From Chlorocebus sabaeus (Eukaryota; Chordata; Mammalia; Primates; Cercopithecidae), in assembly GCF_047675955.1 (NCBI RefSeq), contig NC_132928.1, forward strand, positions 49,160,889-49,224,888: a stretch of DNA of 64,000 bases, in the 5' to 3' direction. The position numbers were made by a program, and so were the translations under genes. Of the stretch, positions 1-11,890 are shown in pieces (within the stretch, counting starts at the first letter, position 1; every line of letters begins with the position of its first letter). The notes under the pieces were generated by a model. It was not told the origin of the DNA, did not search any database, and saw only the letters and a list, made by a program, of their open reading frames with translations.

Positions 1-257
1 AGCCAGCACAAATTGCAAACCATCTGAGTGAGTCAGCCTAGAATTGGATCCTCTAGACCAGTCAAGCCTTGAGATGACTGCAGCCCCAGCTAACATCTTG
101 ACTGCAATCTCACAAAATACCCTGAGCCAGAATTACCCAGGTAAGCAGCTCCAAAACTCACGCTACACAGAAACTGTGTGAGACAATAAATGTTTATTAT
201 TGTTTTAAGCCACTAAGTTTTGAGGTAATCTGCTAACCAGTCATAGATAATTAATAC
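1..257 (+). mobile_element. MLT1-type MaLR LTR, 3' part
   Basis: The stretch contains the typical 3' end of an MLT1 LTR. It has the CACAGAAACTGTG-like box, an AATAAA signal at about 186-191, then TTTTAAGCCACTAAGTTTTG and a terminal ATAATTAATACA. The 5' part lies outside the window. It is read on the plus strand, so it is antisense to XPR1 and lies within its intron 1. Subfamily is not resolved. It has no coding content. Confidence 0.75.
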
Positions 258-712
258 ATCAGGCTAGATTTGAAAAATACTTCATACCACAAAATTTACA
301 TGTTATTACATCACATGTGACATCTTTGGTTTGTCTTGATCAAAGTAGCTAAAATCTTTACTTCTTATAAAAAGTATGGAAAGGAAAACTATTACAATTT
401 CAAATAAGTGATTTATTTAACCATAATAAAATGACATTCCCATATGTCAAAGCTACCAACACTGTAATTTAACTTCCACTAAATGCTCTTGGAAAGTCAC
501 ACGGACACACTCCTGGGCTGGAGGCTGGAGCAGACCAGACAGAAGACTAAGTCATCATCTTCTTTTTCTACCAATCCTATTCTGATGATATAATAGAGCT
601 GATGATTAACAAAATGTTCTCTTCTAAAAATTAAATCTATATAGCTCATTCTTACATGATTGTGGTAATAGCTGTAAATTCTCTGAGGGCAGAGAGCAAT
701 GTCATTTCAACC

Positions 713-1008
713 TTTTTTTTTTTTTTTGAGACGAAGTTTTGTTCTATCTCCTAGGCCGGAGTGCAATGGCGCCATCTCGGCTACTGCAACCTCCATCTCC
801 CAGGTTAAAGCAATTCTCCTGCCTCAGCCTCCCAAGTAGTTGGGATTACAGGCACCCGCCACCACGCCCAGCTAATTTTTGTATTTTTAGTAGAGACGGG
901 GTTTCACCATGTTGACCAGGCTGGTCTCAAACTCCAGACCTCATGTGATCCGCGTGCCTCAGCCTCACAAAGTGCTGAAATTACAGGCGTGAGCCACCGC
1001 ACCCGGCC
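713..1008 (-). mobile_element. Alu (S/J-type), minus strand
   Basis: A T-run followed by GAGACGAAG and the complement of an Alu dimer, ending ACCCGGCC. It is flanked by a near-perfect target duplication: TGTCATTTCAAC at 700-711 and TGTCACTTCAAC at 1009-1020. The element is full length. Confidence 0.95.
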
Positions 1009-1618
1009 TGTCACTTCAACTTTTATAGGCCACAGGATTTAGTACAGTTCAAAATATGTTTGTAAACTGCACAGGCTTTGTATTGCATGATCTAAATGTC
1101 TAAAATCAGCGCATCAGTTAATTTAAGTGTGAGCTATTGTTATTTTTATTGAATTAGTTTACAGCATTTCCAGTTTCATGAAACATCAAAATGCAAAGTC
1201 CTTTTTCATTTGTAGAACCAAAAGGTTCTACAATGTTATTTCCTATATGGTTATAAACATAGTTTCTAATCCGTGGGTCCCAGATCACTTCTGGGCTCCA
1301 ATTTAAATACTGTAAGCCCTTAATAAACTAGGCATTATCTGCAGGCTAATAAACTACAAATACACTATTGTATTTCAAAATATAAGAAGATAGTTGTACT
1401 AATAAAATACTACTGTATTTTATCAAATCTAAAATAAGAGTCACCATTACTTTACGTACTATTAAGAAAGAAAAACATTACCAATTCAACTGTGACATCC
1501 ATAAGATGCATCCCAATGTTAAAGATGTTCAAATGTGGAACAGGGCAATGTGCCTCTTAGTATCCATGAAATACAGTCATTCATCTTATCACAGTGTTGT
1601 TTAAGAAATGGATTCCAG

Positions 1619-1898
1619 GCCAGGCGCGTGGCTCACGCCTGTAATCCCAGCACTTCGGGAGGCTGAGGTGGGCAGACGACCTGAGGTCAGGAGTTTGAGA
1701 CCAGCCTGGCCAAAATGGTGAAAGCCCTCCTCTACTAAAAATACAAAAATCAGCCGGGTGTGGTGGCAGGTGCCTGTAATCCCAGCTACTCGTGAGGCTG
1801 AGGCAGGAGAATTGCTTGAACCCAGGAGGCACAGGTTGCAGTGAGCCGAGATCAGGCCTGGGCGGCAAGAGCGAAATTCCGTCTCAAAAAAAAAAAAA
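1619..1898 (+). mobile_element. Alu, plus strand, right arm shortened
   Basis: Starts GCCAGGCGCG and ends in a short A-run. It is flanked by the direct repeat AAGAAATGGATTCCA (1603-1617, and again from about 1898). The right monomer lacks about 20 nt around the usual CACTGCACTCCA box, which reads GAGATCAGGCCTGGGCGG here. This is an internal deletion after or during insertion. Confidence 0.93.
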
Positions 1899-2089
1899 AG
1901 AAATGGATTCCAAATGTTCAGCTACCATCATTCAGTTTCTAAGAAACTTTATGACATTGAAAAGGGGTCCTGTTATGCAAAAAAGACTGAGTACTAATAC
2001 TTTAAAATAAATATCTGTTGATTTTAAAAAAGTTATTTCTATGGCTTATTTTTAATGATAACAGAAATTAACAGTTACAATTTATCAGA

Positions 2090-2285
2090 AAGTATATTCT
2101 ACAGGCCAGGCCCTTGCAGCACTTTCAAATATTATATCTAATTACCGCAACTTTACAAAGTAAATATTGCCTCCATTTTATACACAAGAAAACTAAGATT
2201 CAGAAAGAGAAAATCACTGTTTAAAGGTCTCACAGATAATAAATGAAAAAAAGCTGAATTGCAACAAATTTAAATTCAGCTACTT
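2090..2285 (-). repeat. MIR-type SINE, minus strand
   Basis: Resembles the complement of the MIR core. A degenerate GCCAGGCCCTTGCAGCACTTT is followed by a CATTTTATACACAAGAAAACTAAGATTCAGA block, the usual 'fraction of bases then gap to the next' order of MIR. It is diverged, with soft ends. Confidence 0.6.
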
Positions 2286-2601
2286 TCTCTACTGCCTTCA
2301 AATATGAATAGATCTCATATATCCTTAAAGAACCCCTTCTCATTCCTAAAGATTCTGTCTTATCTTCCTCACTCTTGTTACTAGAGATAATAATGAAAAT
2401 GAAGATTAAGGATAGGCCTTTGGAAATGACAGAAAGAGCTCATAGTGAATTCTCAACATAAATTGTTTTTGGCTTTTTTCTAGGCTTTAAGAGGTAAAGG
2501 GCATTGAGACAACAAATGTGTACTTTTCATCTGAGAAATTTAGCTAGTGACAGTACTAATACAGGTGATCAAATAACTCTGTTTAATCAAGAAGTGTGTG
2601 G

Positions 2602-2769
2602 GGAGCCAGGCATAGTGCTGTGCACCTGTAGTCCCAGCCACTCAGGAAGCTCAGGAGGGAGGATCCCTAGAGCCCAGGAATTCAAGACTGCAGTAAGCTA
2701 TGATCATGCCACTGCACTCCAGCCTAGGCAACAAAGCAAAACCCCTGTCTCTAAGAAAGAAAAAAAAGT
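2602..2769 (+). mobile_element. Alu monomer (FRAM/AluJ-like)
   Basis: A single Alu-like monomer of about 170 nt. It has CACCTGTAGTCCCAGCCACTCAGG, CCACTGCACTCCAGCCTAGG and an A-rich tail of AAGAAAGAAAAAAAA. The absence of a second arm suggests an ancient free right monomer or an AluJ fragment. Confidence 0.75.
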
Positions 2770-3550
2770 TGGGGGAGGACAGCAGATATTCCAGCAAAAA
2801 ATGACAGACTGACTACATACATTTATCTTCTTTCTGTCCCCAAACCCCACTAAAATGACAATCTAGGAATTTTTTTAAGTATAAAACTCTAAGAATAAAA
2901 AGAATGGGGAAGGTGACAGCAGCAGATAAGAGGTTTTAATAAATTTTTAGAAGACAGAAAGCAGAGATAGTAGTAAACTGACAGCACACAAAATGGAAAA
3001 CCTGAAACACCTTCAAAAAGGGATACCAACAGGAAGCAAGTCATTTTAGCCCCTAGACCCCAGAAATGTTGAGGAAGTGGAAGTATCAGGTACTTGAGAA
3101 GGTAGAGTTAAGGGGACAGGGCTAAATATAGGACGACTGGCTGAAGAAGCAGTTAACAGGTCCACTCAACTCCCACCTCCACCACCTCCATCCTCACTAC
3201 ACTATACCCAGGAGCCTGCAGTCAATTAAAGGATGGAGGAAGGACTCAGGGGTATCACTCCAGACTCAGCAGAAGGCAAAGGTGAGAAACACAGATTGAA
3301 AATATGTCTACATACTAAATAGTAGGATCTCTAGCCTGCTTCCTTTAGCTAACTCCATAACACCCACAACTAGGAGTATGTTTACTTAAAAAGTCTAACT
3401 GCAAGAAAACTAGGATATTGGCTGTGTGTTCCAAATATCCATTATTTCAACAATGACACATGAATTACAGACTGTCCACAACACAGAGTATTTGCATGTA
3501 TCATTCAAGAGTGACCTCTAAAGTTAAGCACTTAATATTTAGTTATGCAC

Positions 3551-3847
3551 CTTTTTTTTTTCCTTTTTTTCTTTTTTTTGAGACGGAGTCTCACTCTGTC
3601 GCCCAGGCTGGAGTGCAGTGGCATGATCTCGGCTCACTGCAAGCTCCACCTCTGGGTTCACACCATTCTCCTGCCTCAGCCTCCTGAGTAGCCGCCACCA
3701 CGCCCAGATAAATTTTTTTTGTATTTTTAGTAGAGACGGGGTTTCACTGTCTTAGGCAGGATGGTCTCGATCACCTGACCTCGTGATCCGCCCACCTTGG
3801 CCTCCCAAAGTGCTGGGATTACAGGTGTGAGTCACCACGCCTGGCCT
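3551..3847 (-). mobile_element. Alu, minus strand
   Basis: Interrupted T-run, then GAGACGGAGTCTCACTCTGTC, continuing to CACCACGCCTGGCC. There is a deletion where the text reads GAGTAGCCGCCACCACGCCC, with 'ctgggactacaggc' missing. The AluS/Y-like internal text (GCAAGCTCCACCTCTGGGTTCACACC) suggests a relatively young copy. Confidence 0.93.
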
Positions 3848-4184
3848 GCATCTTTAATTGTTTAATCAAAATACTAAATGGCTATTAGTTTGCACTAGAA
3901 AATGCTCTTGGGGATTAGTTTCACAAACACAAGGATTTATACTCCTCCCACAAACATCTGAAAATTGTGAGAAATACAATGTAATTTTCAGGAACCCAGT
4001 GTGTAAGTCCCCCCAAAAGATGCTAACTGCAAAAAATGCATATAAAAACTAAATAACAAATAGCTAAAAGATTATTATCAGAGATGTCAAAAATTATCAG
4101 CGATGAAAGGAACAGATGTAATCAGTATAGCAATCAGGATCGTCTCAGGAATTTATAGAAAACAATTTTAAAAATCAGATTTCT

Positions 4185-4478
4185 GGCTGGGCGCAGTGGC
4201 TTACACCTGTAATCCCAGCACTTTGGGAGGCTGAGCCGGGTGGATCATCTGAGGTCAGGAGTCTGAGACCAGCCTGGCCAACATGGTGAAACCCCATCTC
4301 TACCAAAAATACAAAAAATGAGCTGAGTGTGGTGGTGTGCACCTGTAATCCCAGCTACTCAGGAGGCTGAGGCAGGAGAATCGCTTGAACCCAAGAGGTG
4401 GAGGTTGCAGTGAGCCGAGATTGTGCCACTGCACTCCAGCCGAGGCAATAGAGTGAGACTTCGTTTCAAAACAAAAAA
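4185..4478 (+). mobile_element. Alu, plus strand, inside a MER5-like element
   Basis: Full-length Alu starting GGCTGGGCGCAGTGG and ending CGTTTCAAAACAAAA. The flanking repeat AAAATCAGATTTCT (about 4171-4184, and again from 4475) is its target duplication. The sequence that continues after it is MER5-like. Confidence 0.95.
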
Positions 4479-4484
4479 TCAGAT

Positions 4485-4622
4485 TTCTCAGGTTTGAACC
4501 CCCAGAAATTCTACTTTCTATAGATATTTAGTGGGGTCCACATATTTGCATTTCTGTATTTTTAGAAGCAGCCCAGTTAATTCTGATGCACATGGGCAGT
4601 GAACCAATCTTTGAAAAACACT
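4485..4622. mobile_element. MER5A-like hAT MITE fragment
   Basis: Contains the MER5 hallmarks: TGGGGTCCACATATTTGCATTTCTGTATTTTTAGAAGCAGCCCAGTTAATTCTGATGCACA, here diverged, and an end reading CTTTGAAAAACACT in place of TTTGAGAACCACTG. It is a non-autonomous hAT remnant with no coding capacity. The Alu at 4185 splits it from a short piece to its left. Confidence 0.7.
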
Positions 4623-5058
4623 ATCCTACATTTCAGAAATGAGAGACTCTCATCTAGTGCAGCTAAACAGGCACTGCCACTTAATGGCAGAGACAGACCT
4701 AGACCTTAACCTCTGCTGCTACAAATTCTCGGAAAATCCCAAAATGAGAGATACACACACAAATACATACACACAACAATGAAGGGAAACTGAATTAGAA
4801 TAATTTGTCCTTTTTGCCATGACTTAGTGAAAGTTTTAGAGCTGAGCAATAGCCACTACCAACATGTTGCCATCAAAAGCAAATTTTTTTAATTTTAATA
4901 AACTAAAATTAAACATTCAGGTCCTTGGTCTATCTAACCAAATTTCAAATGCTAAACAACCACATCTGACTAGTGGCCACATATTGGACAATGCAGATAT
5001 AGAACACCCACACTGCAGAAAAGATCTACTGGCTAGTGCCATATTCTTTTTCTTTTTC

Positions 5059-5364
5059 CTTTTTTTTTTTTTTTTTTTTTTGAGATAAGAGTCTCACTCT
5101 GTCACCCAGGCTGGAGCGCAGTGGCGCAATCTCGGCTCACTGCAACCTCCACTTCCTGGGTTCAAGCGATTCTCGTGCCTCAGCCTCTGGAGTAGCTGGG
5201 ATTACAGACATGCACCATCATATCTGGCTCATTTTGTATTTTTAGTAGAGATGGGGTTTCACCACATTGGGCCAGGCTGGTCTCAAACTCCCAGCCTCAG
5301 GTGATCTGCCCACCTTGGCCTCCCAAAATGCTGAAATTACAGGGGTGAGCCACGGGGCCCAGCC
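5059..5364 (-). mobile_element. Alu, minus strand
   Basis: A long T-run, then GAGATAAGAGTCTCACTCTGTC, ending GGGGCCCAGCC. The flanking repeats CTGGCTAGTGCCATATTCT (5030-5048) and CTGGCTAGTGCTATATTCT (5365-5383) are a target duplication of about 19 bp with one change. Confidence 0.95.
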
Positions 5365-5496
5365 TGGCTAGTGCTATATTCTAAAGCTTACCTACTTAGA
5401 CAGTCACCAAGGCTGCTTTCCTTAGAAAGCAATGAAGAAAAATGACAATGATAAAACCTACAGTAGTTAAGCGCCTGGCCTAGTTTGATAATAAAA

Positions 5497-5703
5497 TATA
5501 GTCATGCACAGCATAATAATGTTTTGGTCAACAATAGACCACATATACAACAGTGGTCCCATAAGATTATAATAGAACTGAAAAATTTCTATTGCCTTAG
5601 TAAAGTCACAGCTGTTGTAGCCATCATAATGTTAAAGCACAATTTTTATGAATTTAGTGTAGCCTAACTGTACAGTGTTTACATAAAATCTACAGTAGTG
5701 TAC
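5497..5703. mobile_element. Tigger4/Zombi-like TcMar transposon fragment
   Basis: Begins TAGTCATGCACAGCATAATAATG, followed by GGTCAACAATAGACCACATATACAACAGTGGTCCCATAAGATTATAAT. This matches my memory of one end of a pogo/Tigger family element with terminus CAGTCATGCG. The other terminus is absent, because the sequence switches to a hAT element at about 5704. The family name is tentative. Confidence 0.5.
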
Positions 5704-8277
5704 AGCAGGAGGTGAGCAGTGGGCAAGTAAGCAAGCGAAGTTTCATCCGTATTTACAGCGGCTCCCCATTGCTCAAATTACGGCCAGAGCTCTGCAGATC
5801 AGCAGCCCCATTAGAGTCTTATAGGAGGGTGAACCATATTGTGAACTGCGCATGTGAGGGATCTAGGTTGCTGCTCCTTATGAGAATCTAATGTCTGATG
5901 ATCTGAGGTGGAGCTGAGGCAGTGATGCTAGTGCTGTGAAGTAGCTGCAAATACAGATTAACATTAGCAGAGAGGTTTGACTGCACAGACTCATAACAAA
6001 ACCCTACCAGTGAGTGGTAAGTGACAATTAAGCTGCACCTTGTGGCAGGCTTTATAGCAGCACAGGGATTGATGTACATCAATTGTACAGCTGCATCTGG
6101 TGGCAGGCTTTAAGTCAGAATCTGACACTTACTTCAGTCCGCACATGGCCCACCCATTATTTTATTTTATTTACTACTTCCATCCACACCTCTTTCCTGC
6201 ACTGCGCACTTGTCTCAGTCATAGTTTTGGTAAGCCCACAAGCTAACCCTAGCCAAAATGAGTAAAAAACAAATGTGAGCAGAGAGCTTCTTTGAAAAGG
6301 GGAAAAGACCCAATGATGAGACAGCAGACGATTCTCAGACTGTCAACAAAAAGCAAGCTGCATTTAAAAGAAAATACCAAGGCTCCTACTTAAATAATGG
6401 GTCCATTGCAACAGGTGATTCACATTCTCCAAGCCAGCTTTGTATATGTGGCGACCAGCTATCCAAGAAAGCCATGAAACCTTCAAAACTGCTTCATCAC
6501 ATGGAGACCAAGCACCCTGCATTAAAAGACAAGTTTTTTTCGAAAGAAAACAAAACAAAACAAAACACGAACATGAAGAACAGAAGCAGTTATTGAAAGC
6601 CACCACTTCATCAAATGTGTCTGCACTGACAGCATCATTCTTAGTGGCTAACCGCACTGATAAAGCTAAGAAGCCCTTTACTATTGGTGAAGAGTTGATC
6701 GTGTCTGCTGCTGAGGACGTTTGTCATGACCTTTAAGGAAAGGCTGCAGTTCAAAAGGTGGCACGTATTCCTCTTTTGGCTTGCACTGTAACTAGACGAA
6801 TGGATGAAATAGCAGAGGACACTGAGGCACAATTGTTAACATTAATGGGAACCGTGGTATGGAATCCAGGTTGACAAGTCTACCGATGTTGACAATAAGG
6901 CAACAATGCCTGTTTTTGTGTTACATGTTTTCAGGAGGATATGCATAAGGATATGTTATGTGCACTTCTGTTGCCAACCAACACCACAACTGCAGAACTA
7001 TTCAAGTTTTTGAATGATTACATATCAGGAAAACTGAATTGGCCATTTTGTGTTGGTATATGCATGGACAGAGCAGCTGCCATGACTGGACGGCTTTCTG
7101 GTTTCACTACTCAGGTCAAAGAGGTCACTTCTGAATGTCAAGTCTATGCACTGTGTCATCCATAGAGAAATGTTGGCTAGCTGAAAAATGTCGCCTGAAC
7201 AATATTTTGCAAGATGTGACTAAAATTATTAACATTAAAGTACATGTCCTTATCTCACATCTGTTTGCACAGCTCTGTGAGGAGATGGATGCAGAGCACA
7301 CACATCTTCTCTCAGCGAGAGGGCTTTCTAAAGGTAGATCACTGGTGAGAGTTTCTTGGTTACAAGAGCCGCTCCAGAGATTTCAGAAAAACAGTCACCA
7401 CTAGCAGCACATTTCTGTGACACAGAATGGGTTGCAAAACTTGTGTGACACATTCAACCTGCTCAACAAACTCAATCTGTCACTTCGGGAGAGATGGACA
7501 ACTGTGTTCAAGTCTGCAGATAAAGTAGCTGCATTCAAAGCCAAACTGGAATTATGGGGGCGACAAGTGAACACTGAGATTTCTGACATGTTTCAAACAT
7601 AGCAGAGATTCTGAAAGAGACTCAGCCAGGGCCTTCTTTCTCCCAGCTGGTGCATGATCACCTATCTCAGCTTTCAAAACAGTTTAAGCATTACCTCCCA
7701 ACCACAAAAGACCCCCAAACTGGGAAAGAATGGATCCGCAACCTATTTGCGAATAAACCAGGTGAATCGGCTTTGTCCATGCTAGAAGAACAACTGCTTG
7801 AGATCACAAATGACGGTGGACTTAAAAGTCTGTCTGAGACAACTTCAAATTTCCATATATTCTGGATTCAAGTCAAGGCAGAATATCCTGAGATTGTCAC
7901 AAAAGCACTGAAAAGCCTGCTTCTATTTCCAACTTCCTATCTTTGTGAAGCAGGTTTTCTGCAGTGACAGCAACCAAAACCAGATTACGGAGTAGACTGA
8001 ACATAAGCAACACACTTTGTGTGTCACTGTCTCCCCTCAGTCCCAGATGGGACCATCTAGTTGCAGGAAAACAAGCTCTGCCTCCCACTGATTCTACATT
8101 ATGTTGAGCTGTATAATTATTTCATTATATACTACAATGTAAATATAATAAAAATAAAGTGCACAATAAACGTAATATGCTTGAATCATCCCAAAACCAT
8201 TCCCTCTCCCCTTCGTATGTGGAAAAGCTGTCTTCCACAAAACCGGTCCCTGGTGCCAAAAAGGTTGCGAACCACTG
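5704..8277 (+). mobile_element. hAT-Charlie-type DNA transposon, near complete
   Basis: The left part reads CAGGAGGTGAGCAGTGGGCAAG, then a TGTGAACTGCGCATGTGAGGGATCTAGG block. The right end reads CTTCCACAAAACCGGTCCCTGGTGCCAAAAAGGTTGCGAACCACTG at 8232-8277. These are the sub-terminal and terminal parts of a common primate hAT element of the MER30/Charlie12 kind (name from memory). The right terminus is intact, but the left terminal inverted repeat is missing and is replaced by the Tigger-like sequence. Between them lies a decayed transposase gene. Its length, over 2.5 kb, makes this an autonomous-type copy and not the common MITE. Confidence 0.75.
6259..8107 (+). pseudogene. hAT-Charlie transposase, decayed (ZBED5/ZBED8-like)
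   Basis: The conceptual protein is spread over several frames. An N-terminal part (about 6270-6735) carries a BED-type zinc-finger signature, CICGDQLSKKAMKPSKLLHHMETKHP, with paired Cys and His spacing. The middle, from about 6940, contains CMDRAAAMTGRLSGFTTQV, the 'GxCTDGAxAM' catalytic-core motif of this hAT clade with its acidic residue retained. The C-terminal part (7650-7967) contains LPTTKDPQTGKEWIRNLF and PTSYLCEAGF, the hAT dimerisation region, and the frame ends with TGA at 8105-8107. In-frame stops (for example the TGA at about 6274 and TAA at 6734) and at least three frameshifts break it. The same family gave rise to the domesticated host genes ZBED5, ZBED8 and SCAND3/ZBED9, but nothing here suggests domestication. 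It would not make a functional transposase. Confidence 0.8.
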
Positions 8278-9214
8278 GCCTACAACATATAGGCCAGGTG
8301 TTTTACATACAAAATATCTCAACATCACAACTACTGAGAAAGATATTTCCACTGTTTTACAGATAGAATCTAAGGCTCAGAGAGGTCTTATATCTAATGA
8401 ACAATGAGACCAAAATTCAAATTAGTCTGTTGGAATCTAACTAAACTCTAAACTTCACATACAATAGATCAGAAGATAGATACAAAGTTAAAAAAACAGT
8501 CACAGACCAGTATCAGTAGTATTGACGTTATCTTTAAAAAAAAATAAATAAGTAAGTAAATCAGAAGAGGGAGAGGTCAGCGTTAAAAGTATAGGAAAAG
8601 GAAAGTCTCAAAACAATGGCAGCACATACAAGCATAATCCAGGAAGAAGACAACCCTAACCGAGGACCTGACCCATTTAAACATTATGGGACACTGGCCT
8701 AACAGCATTAAATAAATGCACCATTAATTCTCTCTTTCTAATTATAGTATATAAACAGCCAGCCACCTTCTAGTTATTATGTATCTCCTTTCACAGCTTG
8801 GTGACAGGAAAAACATATTTTAGCCTGGAATGTGAACGTTAGGTACATTTCTCATTGTAAATTAGTAATTTGGCACCCACATGTTTATACATCACTCCCA
8901 CGTGAGCTTAATATCATTCAATCAATCAGTTATATACTATTGCCCAAGCCCCATCAAACCAGAGTTACGGAAAAGACCAAATTCTGATGAGAACCTGGGC
9001 CACACTGAATTCACCACGGTAAAGACATTCTAAGAGGCTTCTTGGCAGCCAGTCAAATGGTGTTCCCAAGCAACACAGTGACCTCAAATGCACCCTCTAC
9101 TTGAACTCCATCAGTGAAAGTCCTAATATTTCTACCAAATTTCAAATCCACTCTTCTTCTTGAACCCTCTTCCTATCTCAGTAAAACCACAGAGCATCCA
9201 TAGTGATTAAAAAA

Positions 9215-9490
9215 ATGGAATTTGGAGTAAGGCAGACCTAGGTTCATTATCTTAACTCCACCATTAACTAGCTGTTTGACTTTGGACAATTACTTAAATA
9301 TAAGACTCTATTTTCATATAAAATGTGCTAAACACCTATGCCAACAGGCCTGTTGTAAGGATCACGAGATAATTCATTCAACAAATATGTGAGTTGCTAA
9401 ATGTGACAGACACACTGTGCTAGATGATGGACACTGACAACTATCTACTACTCTGCCTGACAAATAGTAGGCATTCAGTGAATGTTATGT
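9215..9490 (+). repeat. MIR SINE, plus strand
   Basis: Has the MIR sense order. A degenerate ACTAGCTGTTTGACTTTGGACAATTACTTAA is followed by a GTTGTAAGGAT box and a tail reading CAAATAGTAGGCATTCAGTGAATGTTA. There is an insertion of about 70 nt between the body and the tail. Confidence 0.65.
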
Positions 9491-9749
9491 TACCACTATT
9501 GTATTTCATCAAATCTAGAATGCCACTAATAATAACATACACCATTATTTTATGTGCTTCTAAGAACGGAAAAATATCTGCCAATTAAACTATGGCATAG
9601 TATTAATTATAAGACATACCCTGACATACCCTGATTTCAGATGTTAAAATGTGAAAAAACCACATATTAAAATTGATTAAATAAGGTATTAATTCAAGCC
9701 TTCATTATCTTTGGCTATGCTGTTTGGTTTTCTTGTCTTTGGTCTTGCA

Positions 9750-10290
9750 CTCTCCAAAGTATCCTCCAAGATCTAGATTACACACCTCACTTTAAACTAA
9801 CCCCTCTCCCAATCTCTTATTTAAAATCCTTCATGCTTCACACCAGGAAAATGTTTAAACTTCTTAGAATGGTATTGCAGGCCCTTCACCCTTTCATCCC
9901 TCCCAGCTCACCTTCTCAACTTCACCTTACCAGCTCTTCAACAGATCTAACTAAACCAGATTGCATTAACTATGTTTGGATACTTCCACTCATCTTTGCC
10001 TCTGTTCTCTATTGCTCTAACTGCCTAGACTTCCCCAGGTGCCCTTTCCCCTCTTCACTATGTGTTAAAATCATACTCAATCTCTAGTACCCAGTTCAAA
10101 CACCACCTCTGTAGATCTTTCCAAGATAAATGTCTTTGCACTCTAGGGCAAAATCAATTGGTCATTCCTCTATAACATAATCACAGCATATACTGTGATT
10201 AGGAGACCACCCAAATTAAGAACTCCTCTAAGGCAGGAACTAAGGCTTACCTATTATATTGCCTGACAGCAAAATACCAAGAATTCAGTG
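9750..10290 (+). repeat. L2 LINE 3' portion, plus strand
   Basis: The order of the text follows the L2 3' end. Motifs resembling AAAATCCTTCATGCTTC and CAGGCCCTTCACC come first, then pyrimidine-rich cttcaacttcacc text. Next are CAGTTCAAACACCACCTCTGTAG and a final AAGGCAGGAACTAAGGCTTACC. An open frame of 84 codons at 9833-10087 is a shadow of this. No intact ORF remains. Confidence 0.6.
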
Positions 10291-10304
10291 TCTGAAATAT
10301 CTGT

Positions 10305-10495
10305 GTCATACCTGTGTCTGAATTCTGGTTCGACCACTCCCTAGCTACATGACCTTCGGCAATCTACTTAATCTCAGACTCAGTATCTTCTTATAAAGGG
10401 GATAACAAAACCTACCTTAGAAGGTAAGGATTAAATGTAAAATGCCTGGCACACTAGAGCACTCAACAAACATGAGTTGTTATTATCATCATTAT
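10305..10495 (+). repeat. MIR SINE, plus strand
   Basis: Good match to the MIR sense consensus: TGAATTCTGGTTCGACCACTCCCTAGCTACATGACCTTCGGCAA, then a splice-like CTTATAAAGGGGATAACAAAACCTACC and the tail CTGGCACACTAGAGCACTCAACAAACATG. Confidence 0.8.
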
Positions 10496-11124
10496 TGTTT
10501 TACTATTTAAAAAAAAAAAAAAAAAAGACGGGACACTCATGTATACTTAGTAAACTGGTTTCATTCATATCCTTTTCTTCTCTACCCATATATGCTCTGA
10601 CTTTGGCTTGGCAATTTGGGTTACAAGTGGAGGATATACTCTTCATGTACAGGTAACACATGTAACCTGTGCTAACATTCAAATACAGGTATGTTACAGA
10701 GGAACAAGGCCAATCCATTTCTAAACCTTCCTGAGTCTTGCTTTCATTGTTACCTGACCCCTCAAGCCTCCCCATTAATTCCTTGGTCCTATCTCCTCAC
10801 TCAAGATAGGTTTCCACTTGTGACCATACGTAAATAGGGCAATGCCTAACTTTCTTGTTGTTGGGTAAATAATAACATCATTAATTTACCCAGTTTTTTA
10901 ATTGGCATTTGCAAGAACTATTTCAGGTTAATGGGATCTAATGGATTAGATACAGATAAATGTATTAATGCAGAGTATCTGAGTAATCATTAGTAAGAAC
11001 ATTTAAATCCCTACTGACTCTTACAAAGAAACTTCATTCTTAAAATTTAAAAGCAATGTTTATATAGCAATGATAAGCCTTAACAAGGTACAGCAGTAAG
11101 CAGAAGGCCAATATTCTTACATCA

Positions 11125-11235
11125 GGCTCTGCCATCAGCTAGTTGTGAGACTCTGACCAGGTATCTTGGCATCTCTGCTCTTTATTTATTCATTTGTAAA
11201 ACAGAGGGGTTGAGAAGGTCTCTTTCAACTCTAAA
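11125..11235 (+). repeat. MIR fragment, plus strand
   Basis: Core only: GCCATCAGCTAGTTGTGAGACTCTGACCAGG, followed by CATTTGTAAAACAGAGGGGTTGAGAAGGTC. No tail is visible. Confidence 0.6.
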
Positions 11236-11654
11236 AAGGATTAAAAATTAAATTTTCACTAGAAAATTGAAAAGAACCAAAATCAGATATCCACTAAAAA
11301 CACAAGCAACTCACTTAAGCCATTCAGACATACTTAAGAATACACATGCAAACTTCACCTCAATTTTAAAAATGAATATACAGACACAGTCTATAACTGA
11401 GATGAATACAAGTTACAAGAGAACTAATTTACCTCACAGCCACATAATTGTTCTCACCTGGTTTTCTTAATCTATACAAAAAGGTTAAGTGGGATTTATT
11501 AAGATAAGAAAAATATTAGCAAAAAATCAACAAAGCCATTTTCCATGAAAACCTAAACTAGACCAATCTGGAGAACAAGCTTTGAGTCTTATTTTCCCAG
11601 TCAAAACTAATATTAGTCAATCATTATTTAGTATTGTTGAGCTCTGCAGAAGAA

Positions 11655-11890
11655 ATAATTCTAATAGGAAATTTATTGCTCTTACTATGTGCCAGGCATT
11701 GTTCTAAACACTTTTCATATTTTTAACTCATTTAATCCTCACAATAATCCCATAAGTACTATTATTATCCCTGTTTTACAGATGAGGAAACTGAAGCACA
11801 AAAAGGTTAACTGACTTGCCTGAAGTCACTCAACTAGTCAGGTGGTGGAGCTGGAATATAAACGTAGGCAGACTGGCTTCAGAGTTTTTC
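11655..11890 (-). repeat. MIR SINE, minus strand, well preserved
   Basis: Reads as the complement of MIR. TACTATGTGCCAGGCATTGTTCTAA is followed by TTTAATCCTCACAATAATCCC, then TTTTACAGATGAGGAAACTGAAGCAC and a terminal AGTCAGGTGGTGGAGCTGGAAT. It is nearly full length. Confidence 0.85.

Noticed and set aside
6941..7967. Possibility that the hAT transposase is a domesticated host gene
   Set aside because: Multiple frameshifts and stops, and an intact transposon terminus at 8277, show a decayed mobile element.
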